From NCBI RefSeq assembly GCF_000611645.1, contig NW_014012854.1, positions 8,715-21,443 of the forward strand: a stretch of 12,729 bases of DNA, in the 5' to 3' direction. This stretch comes from Monoraphidium neglectum. Its lineage: Eukaryota > Chlorophyta > Chlorophyceae > Sphaeropleales > Selenastraceae. The position numbers and the translations under genes are program-made. Below, piece after piece: positions 1 to 9,968 of this stretch. Position 1 is the first letter of the stretch; each line of letters opens with the position of its first letter. The notes under the pieces are model-generated. The model was not told where the DNA came from. It was given only the letters and a program-made list of their open reading frames with translations, and searched no databases.

Positions 1-2648
1 GCCGAGGCGGCGGCCAACCCCTCCGCCGCAAACGGCGGGCTCAGGGAGCCGCTGCTCGGGCCGTCGGGCCGGGCGGACGGCTCCGACGCGCCCGCGCCCG
101 CCGCCGGCCGCGCGAACGGCGCCGGCGACTCAGCGCCCGGCAGCCTGCACCTGCCGAGCGCCCTGGCCGAGGCGGCGTCGGCCGACGACGCCAACGGCGC
201 CGGGTCGAGGAGCGCTGATGTGGACATCACTATCTCCGCGGAGCCCAACGGCGCAAACAGCGCGGCCGCAGACATCAAGGCGGCCGCGGCCGCCGCAGGC
301 GTCACTAGCAGCGTCACCGAGGGCGGTAAGGTGACGCTTGACGAGGTCAACTATGACGACGCCGACGAGGACGCGCCGACGCTGGTCATCGCGCGCCCCG
401 AGCGCAGCGGCGCCGCCGGCGGCCCGCGCGTCGTGCTGCCGGCCGTGCCGTTGATCGTGCTGCTGCTGCTGAGCGTGGCTGTTGCGGCCAGCGACGAGGC
501 CAAGGCGTACGTGCAGTGCGGCACTTGGTGAGCGGTTGCTTTGCAAGGGCGGATCGGCTGTCTGCATGCGCGTGCATCGCACGCGCTCCTCTGTTGTGGG
601 GCGCTTCAACACTCTGGGGCAACCCCTGTGCCAGGCACAGGCGTGCGGCCCGAAAGCCCCTGTGCAGCATCGTCCGCCCCGACGTCACCGGTGGCTCTCT
701 GCTGCGCCTCGTCGCTCCCCTCCTCATCCGCCAGCCTGAAGCCATGTTTCACACACGCTCCATAACTCCCCCCACCCTCCTTCCCTCGCGCACCGATTGC
801 CCCTGAAACCCTGGACCCCAGGCGCTACTGGCTGATCGTCCTGGCCGTCATCCCCCCCTCCATCGCCGTCATGCTGCTCACGCGCCGCCACCTGCTGCGC
901 CGCGCCGCCCAAGTGGCGTCCGGCGGCAGCCGCGTGCTGTCGCGGCAGTTCCAGTCGTTCACGGGCGGCGTGGGCGGCGTCAACATCAAGTACAACCCCA
1001 AGAACACCCTGACGTACCCCGCCGTCTGCACCCTGGCCGGCGTGATCGCCGGCATGTTTGGCCTGGGTGGGTGGGATACCGGCGGCGCTCCGCGTCCGGG
1101 ACGCGCGCAGGATTAGTGTCGTGTGGGATTCGTACAGGGTTTTTCTGTGTGGAATACGTACAGGGTTGTTGCGTACGTACGAGGATTTATATCCTCACAT
1201 ATATGTGATGAGGGGGCTCCCAACGGCAGGTTAGAGGGGCACAGTGGCCGGCAAGCGTCGAGGGCGTCGCACCGAGCCGTTTGCAGGGGACGACGATGCG
1301 TGCAGTACGCCCTGGACAGCCAGTGAGCGCTCCTAAAAGCCATGCTGCCCTGCCGCCTCCGCTTTTGCAGGTGGCGGCGTGATCAAGGCGCCCCTGATGC
1401 TCGAGCTCGGGGTGCTGCCGGAGGTCGCCACCGCCACATCCACCACCATGTGAGCCCGGCCTGTCCTGCCGCCTGCCGCTCAGCCCGACTTGCCTTCCGC
1501 CTGCCTAGCCGCCGCACCCGCCGCGCCCCAGGGCGGGGCCGAGCCCGCAACCTCCTCCGTCATGCGCCCTGCAATCCATGCGCCCTGCAAGTCATGCGCC
1601 CTGCAAGTCGTGCGCCCTGCAAGTCGTGCGCCCTGCAAGTCATGCGCCCTGCAAGTCATGCGCCGGCCGCACGAGAATGTCATCAGGCTCGCGGCGCCAG
1701 TGCAGCTGCGTTCTCAATGCTTGCGTCGGCCGCCGGCGGCCCCGGACCCACCCTCCTGCAGGATCCTCTTCACAGCCTCATCGGCCTGCATCGTCTACAG
1801 CAGCTTTGGCCTCATTCTGTACGACTACGCCGCCGCCCTGCTTCTCCTGGGGATGATCGGGTCCGCGATTGGCCAGGTGCGGGCACCGGCCCCGCGTCGG
1901 CCGAGCCCGTACCGGGCCAGGACGGGCATACAGCTAGGGCAGTCACACAGGACTGTTGCTCGTGCTGCCCAGGGGCCGAAATGAGATTGCCATGGTCTGG
2001 TTGTCACTCAGCGGCCAACGGACGGTGTCGTTGCAACAGATCCCGCCTGCCTGGCGGCGTGAGCGCGACGAGCACGCAGTGGCAATGCTTGATCGCATCG
2101 CTTCAAGGCATCTGCTGGTGGGCGGCGCCCCTTCAGCACTTCGGCCGGCCCACCCACCTCCCACCTCCCACCCACCTCTACCGCTGCGGCCGCCGCGCAG
2201 GTGGGCGTCAACCGCCTGGTGCGCTACCTGGGGCGCAGGAGCCTCATCATTTTTACGATGGCCTCTCTGGTGAGCCCCGGTCAAACCCGGTCAAATCTGG
2301 TCAAGAGAGGGAGAGTTCGCGTGGGGACCCAGCAGGCACTGGGCGGGAGGGCAGGCAACACTTCCGGCCCAGCGACTGTGTTGGTGGTGTTCCCCCCTGA
2401 CTGCATGAGTGCGTTACAATCCGTCCATGTTTGAAATGAGGCAGACTCGGCACACACGTGTGGGCGGCCTGGCAGACCCTGGAACCCGCATGACCCGCGC
2501 CTGCATGTCGCTTCAACTTGTTTCGCAGATGCTCCTGGCGAGTGTGGTTTCCGCCCTGCAGGCGTACGGCAACTGGGAAGCTGTGCTACTGAAGGGCCTC
2601 AGCTCTCTGCACTGGGGCAACATCTGCGCCGCTGGCGGGGATGTCTGA
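1..2648 (+). CDS. TauE/SafE-family membrane protein, 3' six exons (5' partial)
   Basis: Coding exons read as 1-527, 822-1066, 1371-1449, 1762-1876, 2201-2269 and 2529-2648 (TGA). All introns are GT-AG and phases match throughout, giving 384 residues. The visible part opens with an Ala/Gly/Asp-rich loop containing LREPLLGP (residues about 15-22). Hydrophobic segments follow near 144-163 (VVLPAVPLIVLLLLSV), 177-195 (RYWLIVLAVIPPSIAVMLL), 243-270 across an exon junction (VIAGMFGLGGGVIKAPLML), 285-322, and 338-355. The glycine-rich FGLGGGVIKAP followed by LELGVLPEVATATSTTM is typical of the second half-repeat of TauE/SafE proteins, and the soluble end SSLHWGNICAAGG resembles plant and algal members. 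Bacterial members export sulfite or organosulfonates; the substrate here is unknown. The N-terminal membrane half lies upstream of the window. Family assignment is strong, and exon edges are inferred from splice consensus and frame. Confidence 0.9.
1172..1208. repeat. Cluster of three palindromes in TauE-like intron 2
   Basis: Three abutting inverted repeats lie in the intron 1067-1370: CGTACGTACG (1172-1181), a hairpin with arms GAGGAT and ATCCTC around TTAT (1181-1196), and the perfect 14-base palindrome TCACATATATGTGA (1195-1208). Just upstream is an imperfect direct repeat of about 20 bases ending in CGTACAGGGTT (about 1121-1167). The segment is much more AT-rich than the flanking exons. 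It may be a small mobile-element remnant or a structured intron segment; no function can be assigned. Confidence 0.7.
1561..1664. repeat. 16-bp minisatellite in TauE-like intron 3
   Basis: Six full copies plus a half copy of a 16-base unit lie head to tail: units start at 1561, 1577, 1593, 1609, 1625 and 1641, and the partial copy covers 1657-1664. The unit reads CATGCGCCCTGCAAGT. Copies 4 and 5 begin CG instead of CA, and copy 1 ends ATC instead of AGT. Sixteen is not a multiple of three, so each copy shifts frame, which fits noncoding intron sequence (intron 1450-1761). Confidence 0.95.
2276..2305. repeat. 10-bp triplicate in TauE-like intron 5
   Basis: Two identical copies of CCCGGTCAAA (2276-2285 and 2286-2295) are followed by a diverged third, TCTGGTCAAG (2296-2305). 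They start six bases inside the intron that runs from the donor at 2270 to the acceptor at 2528. Confidence 0.9.
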
Positions 2649-4258
2649 AAGGCGCCCGGCCCGGCAAACCAGCTTGCCGCCCAGGTTTTGCGCTGCGGGG
2701 GCGCCCCGGCACAACGAAAGCGATATGCAAAACGAGTTCAGTCGCCGCATGTGGATGCTGTGCCGATGACAATGGACCTGTTGTTCAGCGTTGGTTGAAA
2801 TTGCCTGATCAAGGCGACGCATGGCGTGTGCAGGCAGATGCAGGGGCGCGATGCGCCCACACCCCGCACTGTTGCCCAGAGCCCGCTCTGCAAATTCCGT
2901 CGAGGCGCACACGTGCGCGTGGGCAATGGGCTTTGCAGATGTGCGTTCTTCCTGGGGGGTTTCGGGCGTAAAGCTGGGGTGGGGGATGGGCCCTATCACG
3001 GTCACGCATGGACGCGCGGCGAAATCCCTCGCCTGCAAAGCCGCCGCCTTCCGTGTATTACTTCAAATGGTCATATTCAAGTGGCTTCCAGGGGACTATG
3101 GGACTTAGGTGGACAGGCACATATGTGGAGGACCCGCTGACGCCTCGCAGTTCCCTCAAGTCATTTTCACCTTCTCACTGGTCGCTCCCTGCGCCTGGGG
3201 GTGTGGGGTCCTCTTCCCCTACTCAACACTGCTCGCAATGGGCTGCTGCTGCAGCACTTTGGTGGTGCGTGATGTGTAACATTAGCCAACCACCACCAAC
3301 CTTAGCGGCATGTTAAGCTCCAGCTGACAGGTGTGCCAGGCTTGAGAAGAGCCCTGGGTATCTGCGCAGCAACCCCAAATCCACTCCTGACCTGCAGCCA
3401 GCTCAATTACCTCAGCATATTGGCCAGACATGCCGCAGAGCAGCAACAGTGGCAGGTGCGGCCCTACAGCCTTTCTTGACGGTGACAGCAGCAGCAAAGA
3501 AGGCCAGCCTGCTGTGGCCCATGGTGCATGCAGGGCCGATTGGGCCCAGCCCCTCTGCTGCGTTCCGCCCCTTCAATCGATGGCTCCAAGAACCCTGCAA
3601 CAAAAAACCAATGGATGATTTGTCACGGACCTCTGTCGCCTCCGTGCTGTCCCTTCACCTGCACCGGCGCAGTCAACCCTGCAACCCACCACCAGCAATT
3701 GGGGTGCTCCACACCTGTCTACTCCTAACAGCAAGCCTGCACCTGGCTTCTGTAACAAACATAAAGGTACATGTGCGTTGCTAGAGGCAAAACACAAGGG
3801 GTTATGAATGGCTGTGTGGCTGACGAAGTGTCAAGATGTGATTTCACGTGAGGCAAGTAAGGGAGTCTCAAGGGGGCTCCCAACATTAGAGAACAATCGG
3901 AAGCCGCCAGGCGCTCAATCTTACGGCTGCTGCGCAGCCAGCCATGCAGCGGCAAACCATAAAGAAGGTCCGCCGAGGCGACCAGCCATCAGCCTGGTGT
4001 ACACATGAGACAGCGGAACAAACAAACATTGCCTGAACACCACGACCCACCCACCCCACAGTGATGCCCCGTGACAACATCCCCGGCAATCATGGGAAGC
4101 GTCGATACAAGACGGTTGATAAGCAATTTTAATCTTGCGCTCTGGTGGCCCCGGCCGAGGCAGAGACCCCCACACGCCAGGGTCTCGCCCGCCCGGGCGA
4201 TCCCGGCGGCCGAGAGGGCGCCGGCTGCGTCCCCAGGTGCCGGCGGCGGCGGCCCTTG
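2649..4258. other. Tail-to-tail interval between two convergent genes
   Basis: This interval of about 1.6 kb lies between the stop of the plus-strand TauE-like gene and the stop of the minus-strand permease, so it should hold both 3' UTRs and any spacer. No reading frame in it resembles a known protein, and third-position GC bias is lost compared with the exons. A TGTAA motif at 3275-3279 could end the TauE-like transcript. I found no TTACA (the minus-strand counterpart) close to the permease stop. It also contains a small hairpin, GGCTGC/GCAGCC, at 3925-3939 and an E-box-like TCACGTGA at 3844-3851. No RNA gene was seen. Confidence 0.6.
3275..3279 (+). promoter_or_regulatory. Possible polyadenylation signal TGTAA (TauE-like gene)
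   Basis: TGTAA is the usual near-upstream poly(A) element in chlorophyte algae. This copy lies about 630 bases after the stop at 2648; a second copy occurs at 3751-3755. The match is only five bases, so either could be chance. Confidence 0.35.
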
Positions 4259-7200
4259 TCAGTACTTTGACAGCAGGCTGCGCACCGCATCCGCCGTCGA
4301 CCAGACGCCCGCCGCGACGCCGAACGCCGCGATGACCACGCATGCCGCCGTCCCCGCGGCGCCCGGCCGGCACAGGCGGTGGAAGAAGACGCAGGGCAGC
4401 ACGATGCTGATGGACATCGAGAAGACGCCGCCGATTAGGCTCATCACCTGTCCAGGATCACGTGGCCGGCGGGTAGGCGGGTGCGGGTTCAGGGCGCAGG
4501 GTGGACGGTGAGCTTTTGGGTGGGGATGCGGAAGGTAGGGGGGGGGCCATGCATGAGGCTGGCTCGGGCTGTCAGCCGGCAAGCGGCCTATTGTGCAACT
4601 GCTCTGAAACTGCGTGGAGAGTGGCCGCTGCTGGTGGCCGCGAGCCGCGCGCACCGCCAGCAGCACCCTGGACTTGTCCCAAGCTCACCAGCCCGAAGAA
4701 GGGGCAGCTGAGGGCGACAAGCAGCACGGCCGCCAACAGCGCAGTGCGCAGGCCGGCGGAGGCCAGGGCAAAGGCGCGCGTGTTGGCGCGCCAGGGCATC
4801 AACTCCTGCGAATCCATGATTGAAAACGGGCCAAGCGCAGGCAGGCGGAGGGTCGGAAGTGCCGGCATCAAAGCTCGCCCGCGCTTGCAACACCTGCCGC
4901 CAATGCTGCAGGTTGACAGGCACAATACAACAGGACGCCGTTGATCATACGCGGGTCACTGTGCCCCTGTGTGGCTTGTATGCACAGCTTCGGTCCGCTT
5001 CAAAGCCTGTTTGCCCTCAAGGCACCAGGCGCACCGTCCGCGCCCCACCTCGAGCGCCATGGCCACCGGCGTTAGGGTGAGCGCCACCTTTGTGAGGGGG
5101 TTGATGATGACAGTCCACATGGCGACGCGCGTCGGCGCCGCGTGCGGCGCCGCGCGCTGCATGTCCAGCACCACGTTATCGCTGATCCCCTCAAACATGC
5201 AGGCCCTGTTGGGAAGGAGGGGGGAGCAAGCAGCACCGCGAGAAGGGCATCAAGAACGTGGCAGCCCGCCGCGGGGTCGCACGCCGTGCGCCGCACAGAC
5301 AGCAGGGGTATGACGCACCCGGCGCAGGGGGGGGGACAGGCGGGCGCGTCGCTCGCGGCGTGGTTGCGGAGGGCGGCGAGCGCACCCCATGACAGCCATG
5401 CCGCCAAACAGCACGACGACGCCCGCGAACGAGCTGAAGAGGACGTATGGGAAGTTTCTTTTGCAGCGCAGGCTGGAGTAGAGGCTGGGGAACACCTGGC
5501 CGGTTGGGGGCAGGCAGGGCGTGGAGCAGGGCATGGGGCGCGAGCGGTGGGAATGCGCATGCGAGGGCCGCATGGGGCAGGGCGGGGATCGGAGCTGCAG
5601 GCGTTGACGTCGGCGGACCACGCAGGCCCTCAGCGGAAAACATCACTTGGATGTTGTCACATGATTGTCAGGCGTCCGGCAGCCGTCACATTCTTGACAG
5701 GCGTGCAGAGCCCAGGCAGCCAATCTGTGATCTGCAGCCTGCTTACGGCGTGGCCCGAGAAGCAAAAGGCAAAGAGCGCCGCCGACGTCGGCACGCCGCC
5801 CCACACGACGGCGGGGATGTTGGCGGTGTTGGGGAACCCGGTGACGGGTGTGATCGCCCCAACTAGGCCCACCAGCAGCAACGACTTCGAGGGGCAAGGG
5901 CGGCGTGTTGGTGAGGGGCAGGTTGTTACGGAGCAGGCTTCTGGAGTGCAGGAGCAAACATGGGGTCCGTCAGAGCACCCCTGGCGGCGTAGGCGGGGAG
6001 GACGACGGGTTGGCTGTGCCGTTTGAGAGCGGCGTGCAATGTATGCGATATTGCAAGCAAGTCGGCTGAGCACCAGCCGATCTGGCTTGCAATGACATCA
6101 TCCCGAGACGTCAGGTCACGAGGTGACCGATCATGTTCCCACCGCGAAGACGCCGAAGACCGAGAGGTATGACAGCACACTCAGGTCCCGCAGCAGCACC
6201 GTGGGCAGCAGCACCACGCTCGCGGCGATCATCATCGTCTGTTGGGGTGGCAACAGCAGTCGGGGGCGCACGCTTGGACCCGAGCCAGGTCCACGAAGAG
6301 AAGTGACGTGGACAAAGAAGGCGCTGACGTGGCGAGGGGGTCATTCCTGGCCTGCAGGCCTGCTTGAGAGATCAATCCGGCGGCGCGGAGCCAAGCCGCC
6401 GCGCCCGCTCAGCCAACCCCTCGCCGTCCCGTCTTCCTGCGCCCAGCAGGCCCCCATCCCCGCCAGCCCACCCACTTGCTTCGCATCGAACAGTATGCCC
6501 CCTGCATTGAGGGCCGCAGTCGGGAACAGCGCGCTGAGGCCGTCGCCTTCCAGTATGACAAAGTCGACGCATACGCAGAACAGCTCCAGGTACAGCAGGC
6601 ACGACACCAGCACCCTAGATTGGGATTGTGGGGGAGCGGGGGGTAGGGTGTGATGGGGTGGGGTGGGGTGAAGTGGGATAAGGCCCAGGGGAGGGGAGGG
6701 GTGGGCGGTAGAGGGTGGGGTAGAGGGTAGAGGGAGGATGGGGGGTGGGGGCAGGGGGGGAGAGGGTGTGGCCTGCTGGTGCTCACCCACCTGAGGCATT
6801 GGCAGATTGCAAACAGGGTTGGTGAGGGATTTGGGTGAAGCGCGTTGGTGGGCAGCCGAGCACAAGTCACGAGGTGTGAGGGCAGAAGCAAGTGGCTGCC
6901 AGGGGTTGCTGGGGAGCCTGTTAGTGAAAGGTGGAGGGGCGCATGCGATGCACGAGCGAGGCAGGGGGGTCAGCGGGGCCGGCCGCTCCGCGGCTGCACC
7001 TGCCGGGCGTGCCGAATGCGGCGCCGCCAATGTCAGGGTAGCTGCGGATGGTCTTGTCACGGGCCATGCAGCGCGCCAGCATGCTGCCGGTGGTGCACGC
7101 AATTGTGCCTGGGGTATGGGGAGGCGCACGGCATAGCGCAGTTTCAAGACTGGCCTGTGCGAGAGCCGCCAGGCACAGCAAAGCAGGAAGCAGGCAGCTC

Positions 7201-8100
7201 TATGCCATCTGTGCACGCCGCATGCGCCTGCTTTGCGGTGTATCAAGCAGTGGCGTCCTACGTTAAGAGGGCACGGCCACGCACCGACGATGCAGAGGGT
7301 GGCCAGGGCGAACCAGCCGCTCATGCCCACCGCGAACGGCGTCGTGAGCAGGCCCACGCCGCAGCTGCGCGCGGGGGCGTCCGAGGCACAGGCGGGTTTG
7401 GGAGGGGAGCCGACGGCGACGTGCAGAACGAAATGTACATGCGGACTGTCGTGCCCTGGCTGCTGCAAGGCAATGCCAAGTGTAGCAGAGCTGGCGGCCC
7501 GACTCATGCTGCAGGCTTCGGCGTCACCCCTTGATCTTCGCCCAGGCTCACAGCGTGTTGAAGGCGTTGAAAGCCGTCTGGAGCGTGCTGGAAGTGGGCG
7601 CCTCCTGCGAGACCACACACAATCAGCCAGGACGGAGGCGCCTCTTCCCGTTGAGGCTAGCGCGGTCGCCGTCATGCAAAGGTGCGGTTGCTGCCAGCGC
7701 ACACCATACAGGCCCGCCCCTCGCAGCAAGCAGCGGGCGACGCTGGCACGCAGCGACCCGGGCGTGGAGGACGCGCCGCCCTCCCCAGCCGCCCCCCCAC
7801 CGCAGTGTCACCTGCTCAACGTGCACCACAAATGGCTCCCGGAACCCGCCCTCCGGCGCGGCCGCGGGCCCCGGCCCCGCCGCCGCGGGCGCTGGCGGCA
7901 GCAGCGCCGACCCCGGGCCTGACAGCTCCCGCCGCGCGACCAGGTAGGAGTGCCCCGCCTTTATTGGAGGGGAGAACGCCTGTCCCCTGACGGCTGCAAA
8001 GGGGTCAGAGTCCCAATCCAGGTCCCCAGACCGCCGCGAGTTGAACCTGAACGTGCTGCTGCTGCCAGACTCGCCGCTCCAGCGAGGCTGGTGGTGGGGG

Positions 8101-8149
<49 letters not shown>

Positions 8150-8843
8150 TGGCGCCGCCGCTGGCTTCTGAGCTTCGCAGGCGCCGCTCCTCTTCGTGAT
8201 CTGCTGCCTCCAGTGACTCGTCGAAATCATACATCAGCGTTTCATCGAGTTCGCCGGTCGCCGCGGACGACGCGAGCCGCAATCGGTGCCGCGCCGCCGC
8301 GCCCAACGGGCTGACCACGCCGCCCGCCCCGCTTGCTCCGCCGGACGCGGCCGCGGCCGCGGCGCCGCTTGAGGCGCGGAGGCGCGCGGACAGGGCTGCG
8401 GCGAGCGGCGAGCAGGAAGCAGCGGCGCCCTCATGGGCGTCAAAAACGGGGCCGGCCGCATACGCTGTGCGGCGTGCGCTGTCAGTGAGGGAGGTCGTGC
8501 CGACGCGGGCGGACCAGTCTGAGGACGCCGCCCAGGTGCGCGGCCAGCCGTGGGGCGTGCCGTTGGCGCCGGCGCCGGCGGCGGCGCAGCTGCCGCTGCC
8601 GCTGTTGGGGGTGCCTGTGAGTTGCGCGCGGCCGTGTTGGTTGGGATAGGGCGGCACGTGACGTCCCGAGTTGCGAGTCGCATGTGCGTTCCTGGCGTTG
8701 ACGAGCAATGTACTACTACGGCTTCCAGAACCTGAACAGTTGGATTGCCTCCCATGCACAGTATGCACAGCAGCAGGCAGGACGAGGCGCAGCACGCGCC
8801 GCTGCACCGCAGCTGGTCGAGGACGAACCTGCTGCGCCTCCAT
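4259..8843 (-). CDS. AAAP-family amino acid transporter (vacuolar AVT-like), 11 exons
   Basis: Minus-strand exons in transcript order: 8843-7812, 7604-7552, 7364-7285, 7108-7000, 6614-6476, 6238-6143, 5884-5747, 5495-5386, 5205-5049, 4805-4689, 4447-4259. All junctions are GT-AG and phase-consistent; the model encodes 739 residues. The first 344 residues are low-complexity and hydrophilic (15-Gln run at 233-247). The last 395 form the Aa_trans core: NTLCGVGLLTTPFAVGMSGW (helix 1), LLYLELFCVCVDFVILEGD, LLPTVLLRDLSVLSYLS, FCFSGHAVFPSLYSSL, GGMAVMGACMFEG, NPLTKVALTLTPVAMALEEL and CPFFGLVMSLIGGVFSMSIS. The family moves amino acids by proton-coupled transport, and the AVT branch works at the vacuole; substrate and membrane are inferred. 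The core is secure. The start at 8843 is only the farthest upstream in-frame ATG in this exon. An internal ATG at 8234, or splicing from an upstream exon, are alternatives. Confidence 0.92.
6615..6790. repeat. G-rich tract in permease intron 4
   Basis: In the permease intron 6615-6999, the plus strand carries many runs of three to seven G separated by short spacers (for example GGGGTGGGGTGGGGTG near 6655-6670). The pattern could form G-quadruplexes on the plus strand, which is the template strand of the gene. In the transcript the same stretch is C-rich and probably serves as an unusually long polypyrimidine tract before the acceptor at 6615. Confidence 0.75.
8103..8147. repeat. Pure (CTG)15 / (CAG)15 trinucleotide repeat
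   Basis: Fifteen uninterrupted CTG units on the plus strand read as fifteen CAG (Gln) codons in the first exon of the minus-strand permease, followed by a His-rich segment (HPHHQ). It lies in the hydrophilic N-terminal region, well before the first membrane helix. Confidence 0.97.
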
Positions 8844-8980
8844 CAGGCAGGCTGACACGCCGCAGCAGCGGCACCGTGATGCCCTCTGATGGCATAGACG
8901 CCATCGAGGGCGATTCCGTGATCAAGTCGCCCCGCCGTGTTACCCGACAGCTCGGTGCAAACAAAAGTTCTGACTTCTGA
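8708..8980 (+). CDS. Possible small plus-strand gene of 90 residues, unrecognised
   Basis: An ATG at 8708, with an in-frame stop three codons upstream (8699), opens a frame ending in TGA at 8980. The predicted protein begins MYYYGFQNLNSWIASHAQY, continues through a Gln/Ala/Arg-rich stretch and ends in a basic Ser/Arg-rich tail. The first nine codons after ATG all end in G or C. I do not recognise the family. Evidence against: it overlaps the candidate 5' end of the minus-strand permease; the opposite strand is open from 9057 to 8716 in the frame that shares the same third positions, so GC3 cannot choose the strand; and no TGTAA follows within about 1.5 kb. It may instead be antisense to the permease 5' region, or part of a longer spliced gene. 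Confidence 0.3.
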   Translation: MYYYGFQNLNSWIASHAQYAQQQAGRGAARAAAPQLVEDEPAAPPSGRLTRRSSGTVMPSDGIDAIEGDSVIKSPRRVTRQLGANKSSDF

Positions 8981-9968
8981 TGTGTTGAACACCGGTTGCC
9001 CTGAAAATATGTTGGAAATATGCAAAAAGAGGGTTGATGGCGTGCTAGACGATGCATCCGCCAATCCGCTGTTCCCAGAGTGCGCAGGACTCCCCCAGCC
9101 CGCGCTGTGTCACAGGGCCAACACGCCCAAGGGCTTGACCCCCCCTGCAGTCGCCCTGCTTCATGTCAGCAACAGCTCCGGAGGGATGTGAACACAATTC
9201 TTATGGCTGACATCAGCTGAAATTGTCTGTGACACACTAGTTGGTTGGGTTGCGCAAGCGCCGGCACGGGGGGCAAACAGCCGGGCGACCTGCCCATGCT
9301 GCATCGGAAGTGTCCTATTGCACAGCCCAACACCCGAGTAACATTGATGTACAGCAGCGTCGACGGATCGCTCTTTTTGCACAGGCAACAGAACCGAAAT
9401 AGCGCCGTTTTGGAGCTTGGGAATCCGAACCGCAGCAGCCCGCCCCCACACCTGCTGCTCCTGCAACCCATGTGGACAAGCACTTTGCACCTGTGGGGGG
9501 TGATGGAACTACGTGTGAATATACTATCTGCATGAGCAGGCCGCGTCAAGTGCGAAGCTGGTCGCAGTCCACTTGGCAGGTGGCAGACTGGGCAGTCCAG
9601 TGGTATGCGGCAGTCACGATGGCTTCCCACCGACTGCATTGCATTGCAGTACAATGCTGGCAGTTCTGCAGGCCGCTGGCCCTCCTGCTGCAAACCCTTG
9701 CAGCCTCGTCGTTGGAAGGCAAAAATGCGGGTGTGGAGGCGCCCATCGCCCGGTGACATCACTTGTTACCCACCGTCCCAGTGGTCCAGCGGCAGGCACA
9801 AGCCCACACCCATATTCCTGAAATTTATCGAGTATTCGAACCCACGGAGGTGGTGGACGAACATAGTCCCGCGCTAGATCGCAGACTGTGCAGTCGGGCG
9901 AGCCCTCATTTTTGCGAAGCCGCAAAGGAACCGTTTTGGTCACGATATTGTGCTCAACGCGGCCTGCT
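8981..9968. other. Gene-free interval upstream of the CMC4-like gene
   Basis: About 1 kb lies between the small plus-strand frame and the CMC4-like start. A minus-strand frame of nearly 200 codons (9166-9759) is open but has no recognisable motif and no GC3 bias. The stretch near 9782-9843 carries tRNA-like A-box and B-box matches but does not fold as a tRNA. The promoter of the CMC4-like gene should be in the right-hand part; I see no clear TATA box. Confidence 0.5.

Noticed and set aside
1342..2400. Plus-strand open frame of about 350 codons
   Set aside because: It runs through several introns of the TauE-like gene in the wrong frame, reads the 16-bp minisatellite as a repeated peptide, and has low-complexity composition.
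5142..6026. Plus-strand open frame of about 290 codons
   Set aside because: It is antisense to permease exons whose minus-strand translation is clearly the conserved AAAP core. Long antisense frames are expected in GC-rich DNA.
6341..7000. Extended minus-strand frame reading from permease exon 5 back through intron 4 as a Pro-rich domain
   Set aside because: The Pro-rich part is the C-rich pyrimidine tract of the intron. The phase-matched acceptor at 6615 joins AFGTPGR directly to VLVSCLLYLEL, as the family requires.
9166..9759. Minus-strand open frame of nearly 200 codons
   Set aside because: It has no recognisable motif, no third-position GC bias like the true exons, scattered Cys/Arg-rich composition and no supporting splice structure.
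9775..9850. tRNA-like element: A-box match TGGTCCAGCGG (9782-9792) and partial B-box TATTCGAACCC (9833-9843)
   Set aside because: The bases around the TTCGAAC loop do not pair as a T-stem, the D-stem is poor, the acceptor ends pair only with a bulge, and the box spacing is somewhat long. No tRNA or clear SINE was called.
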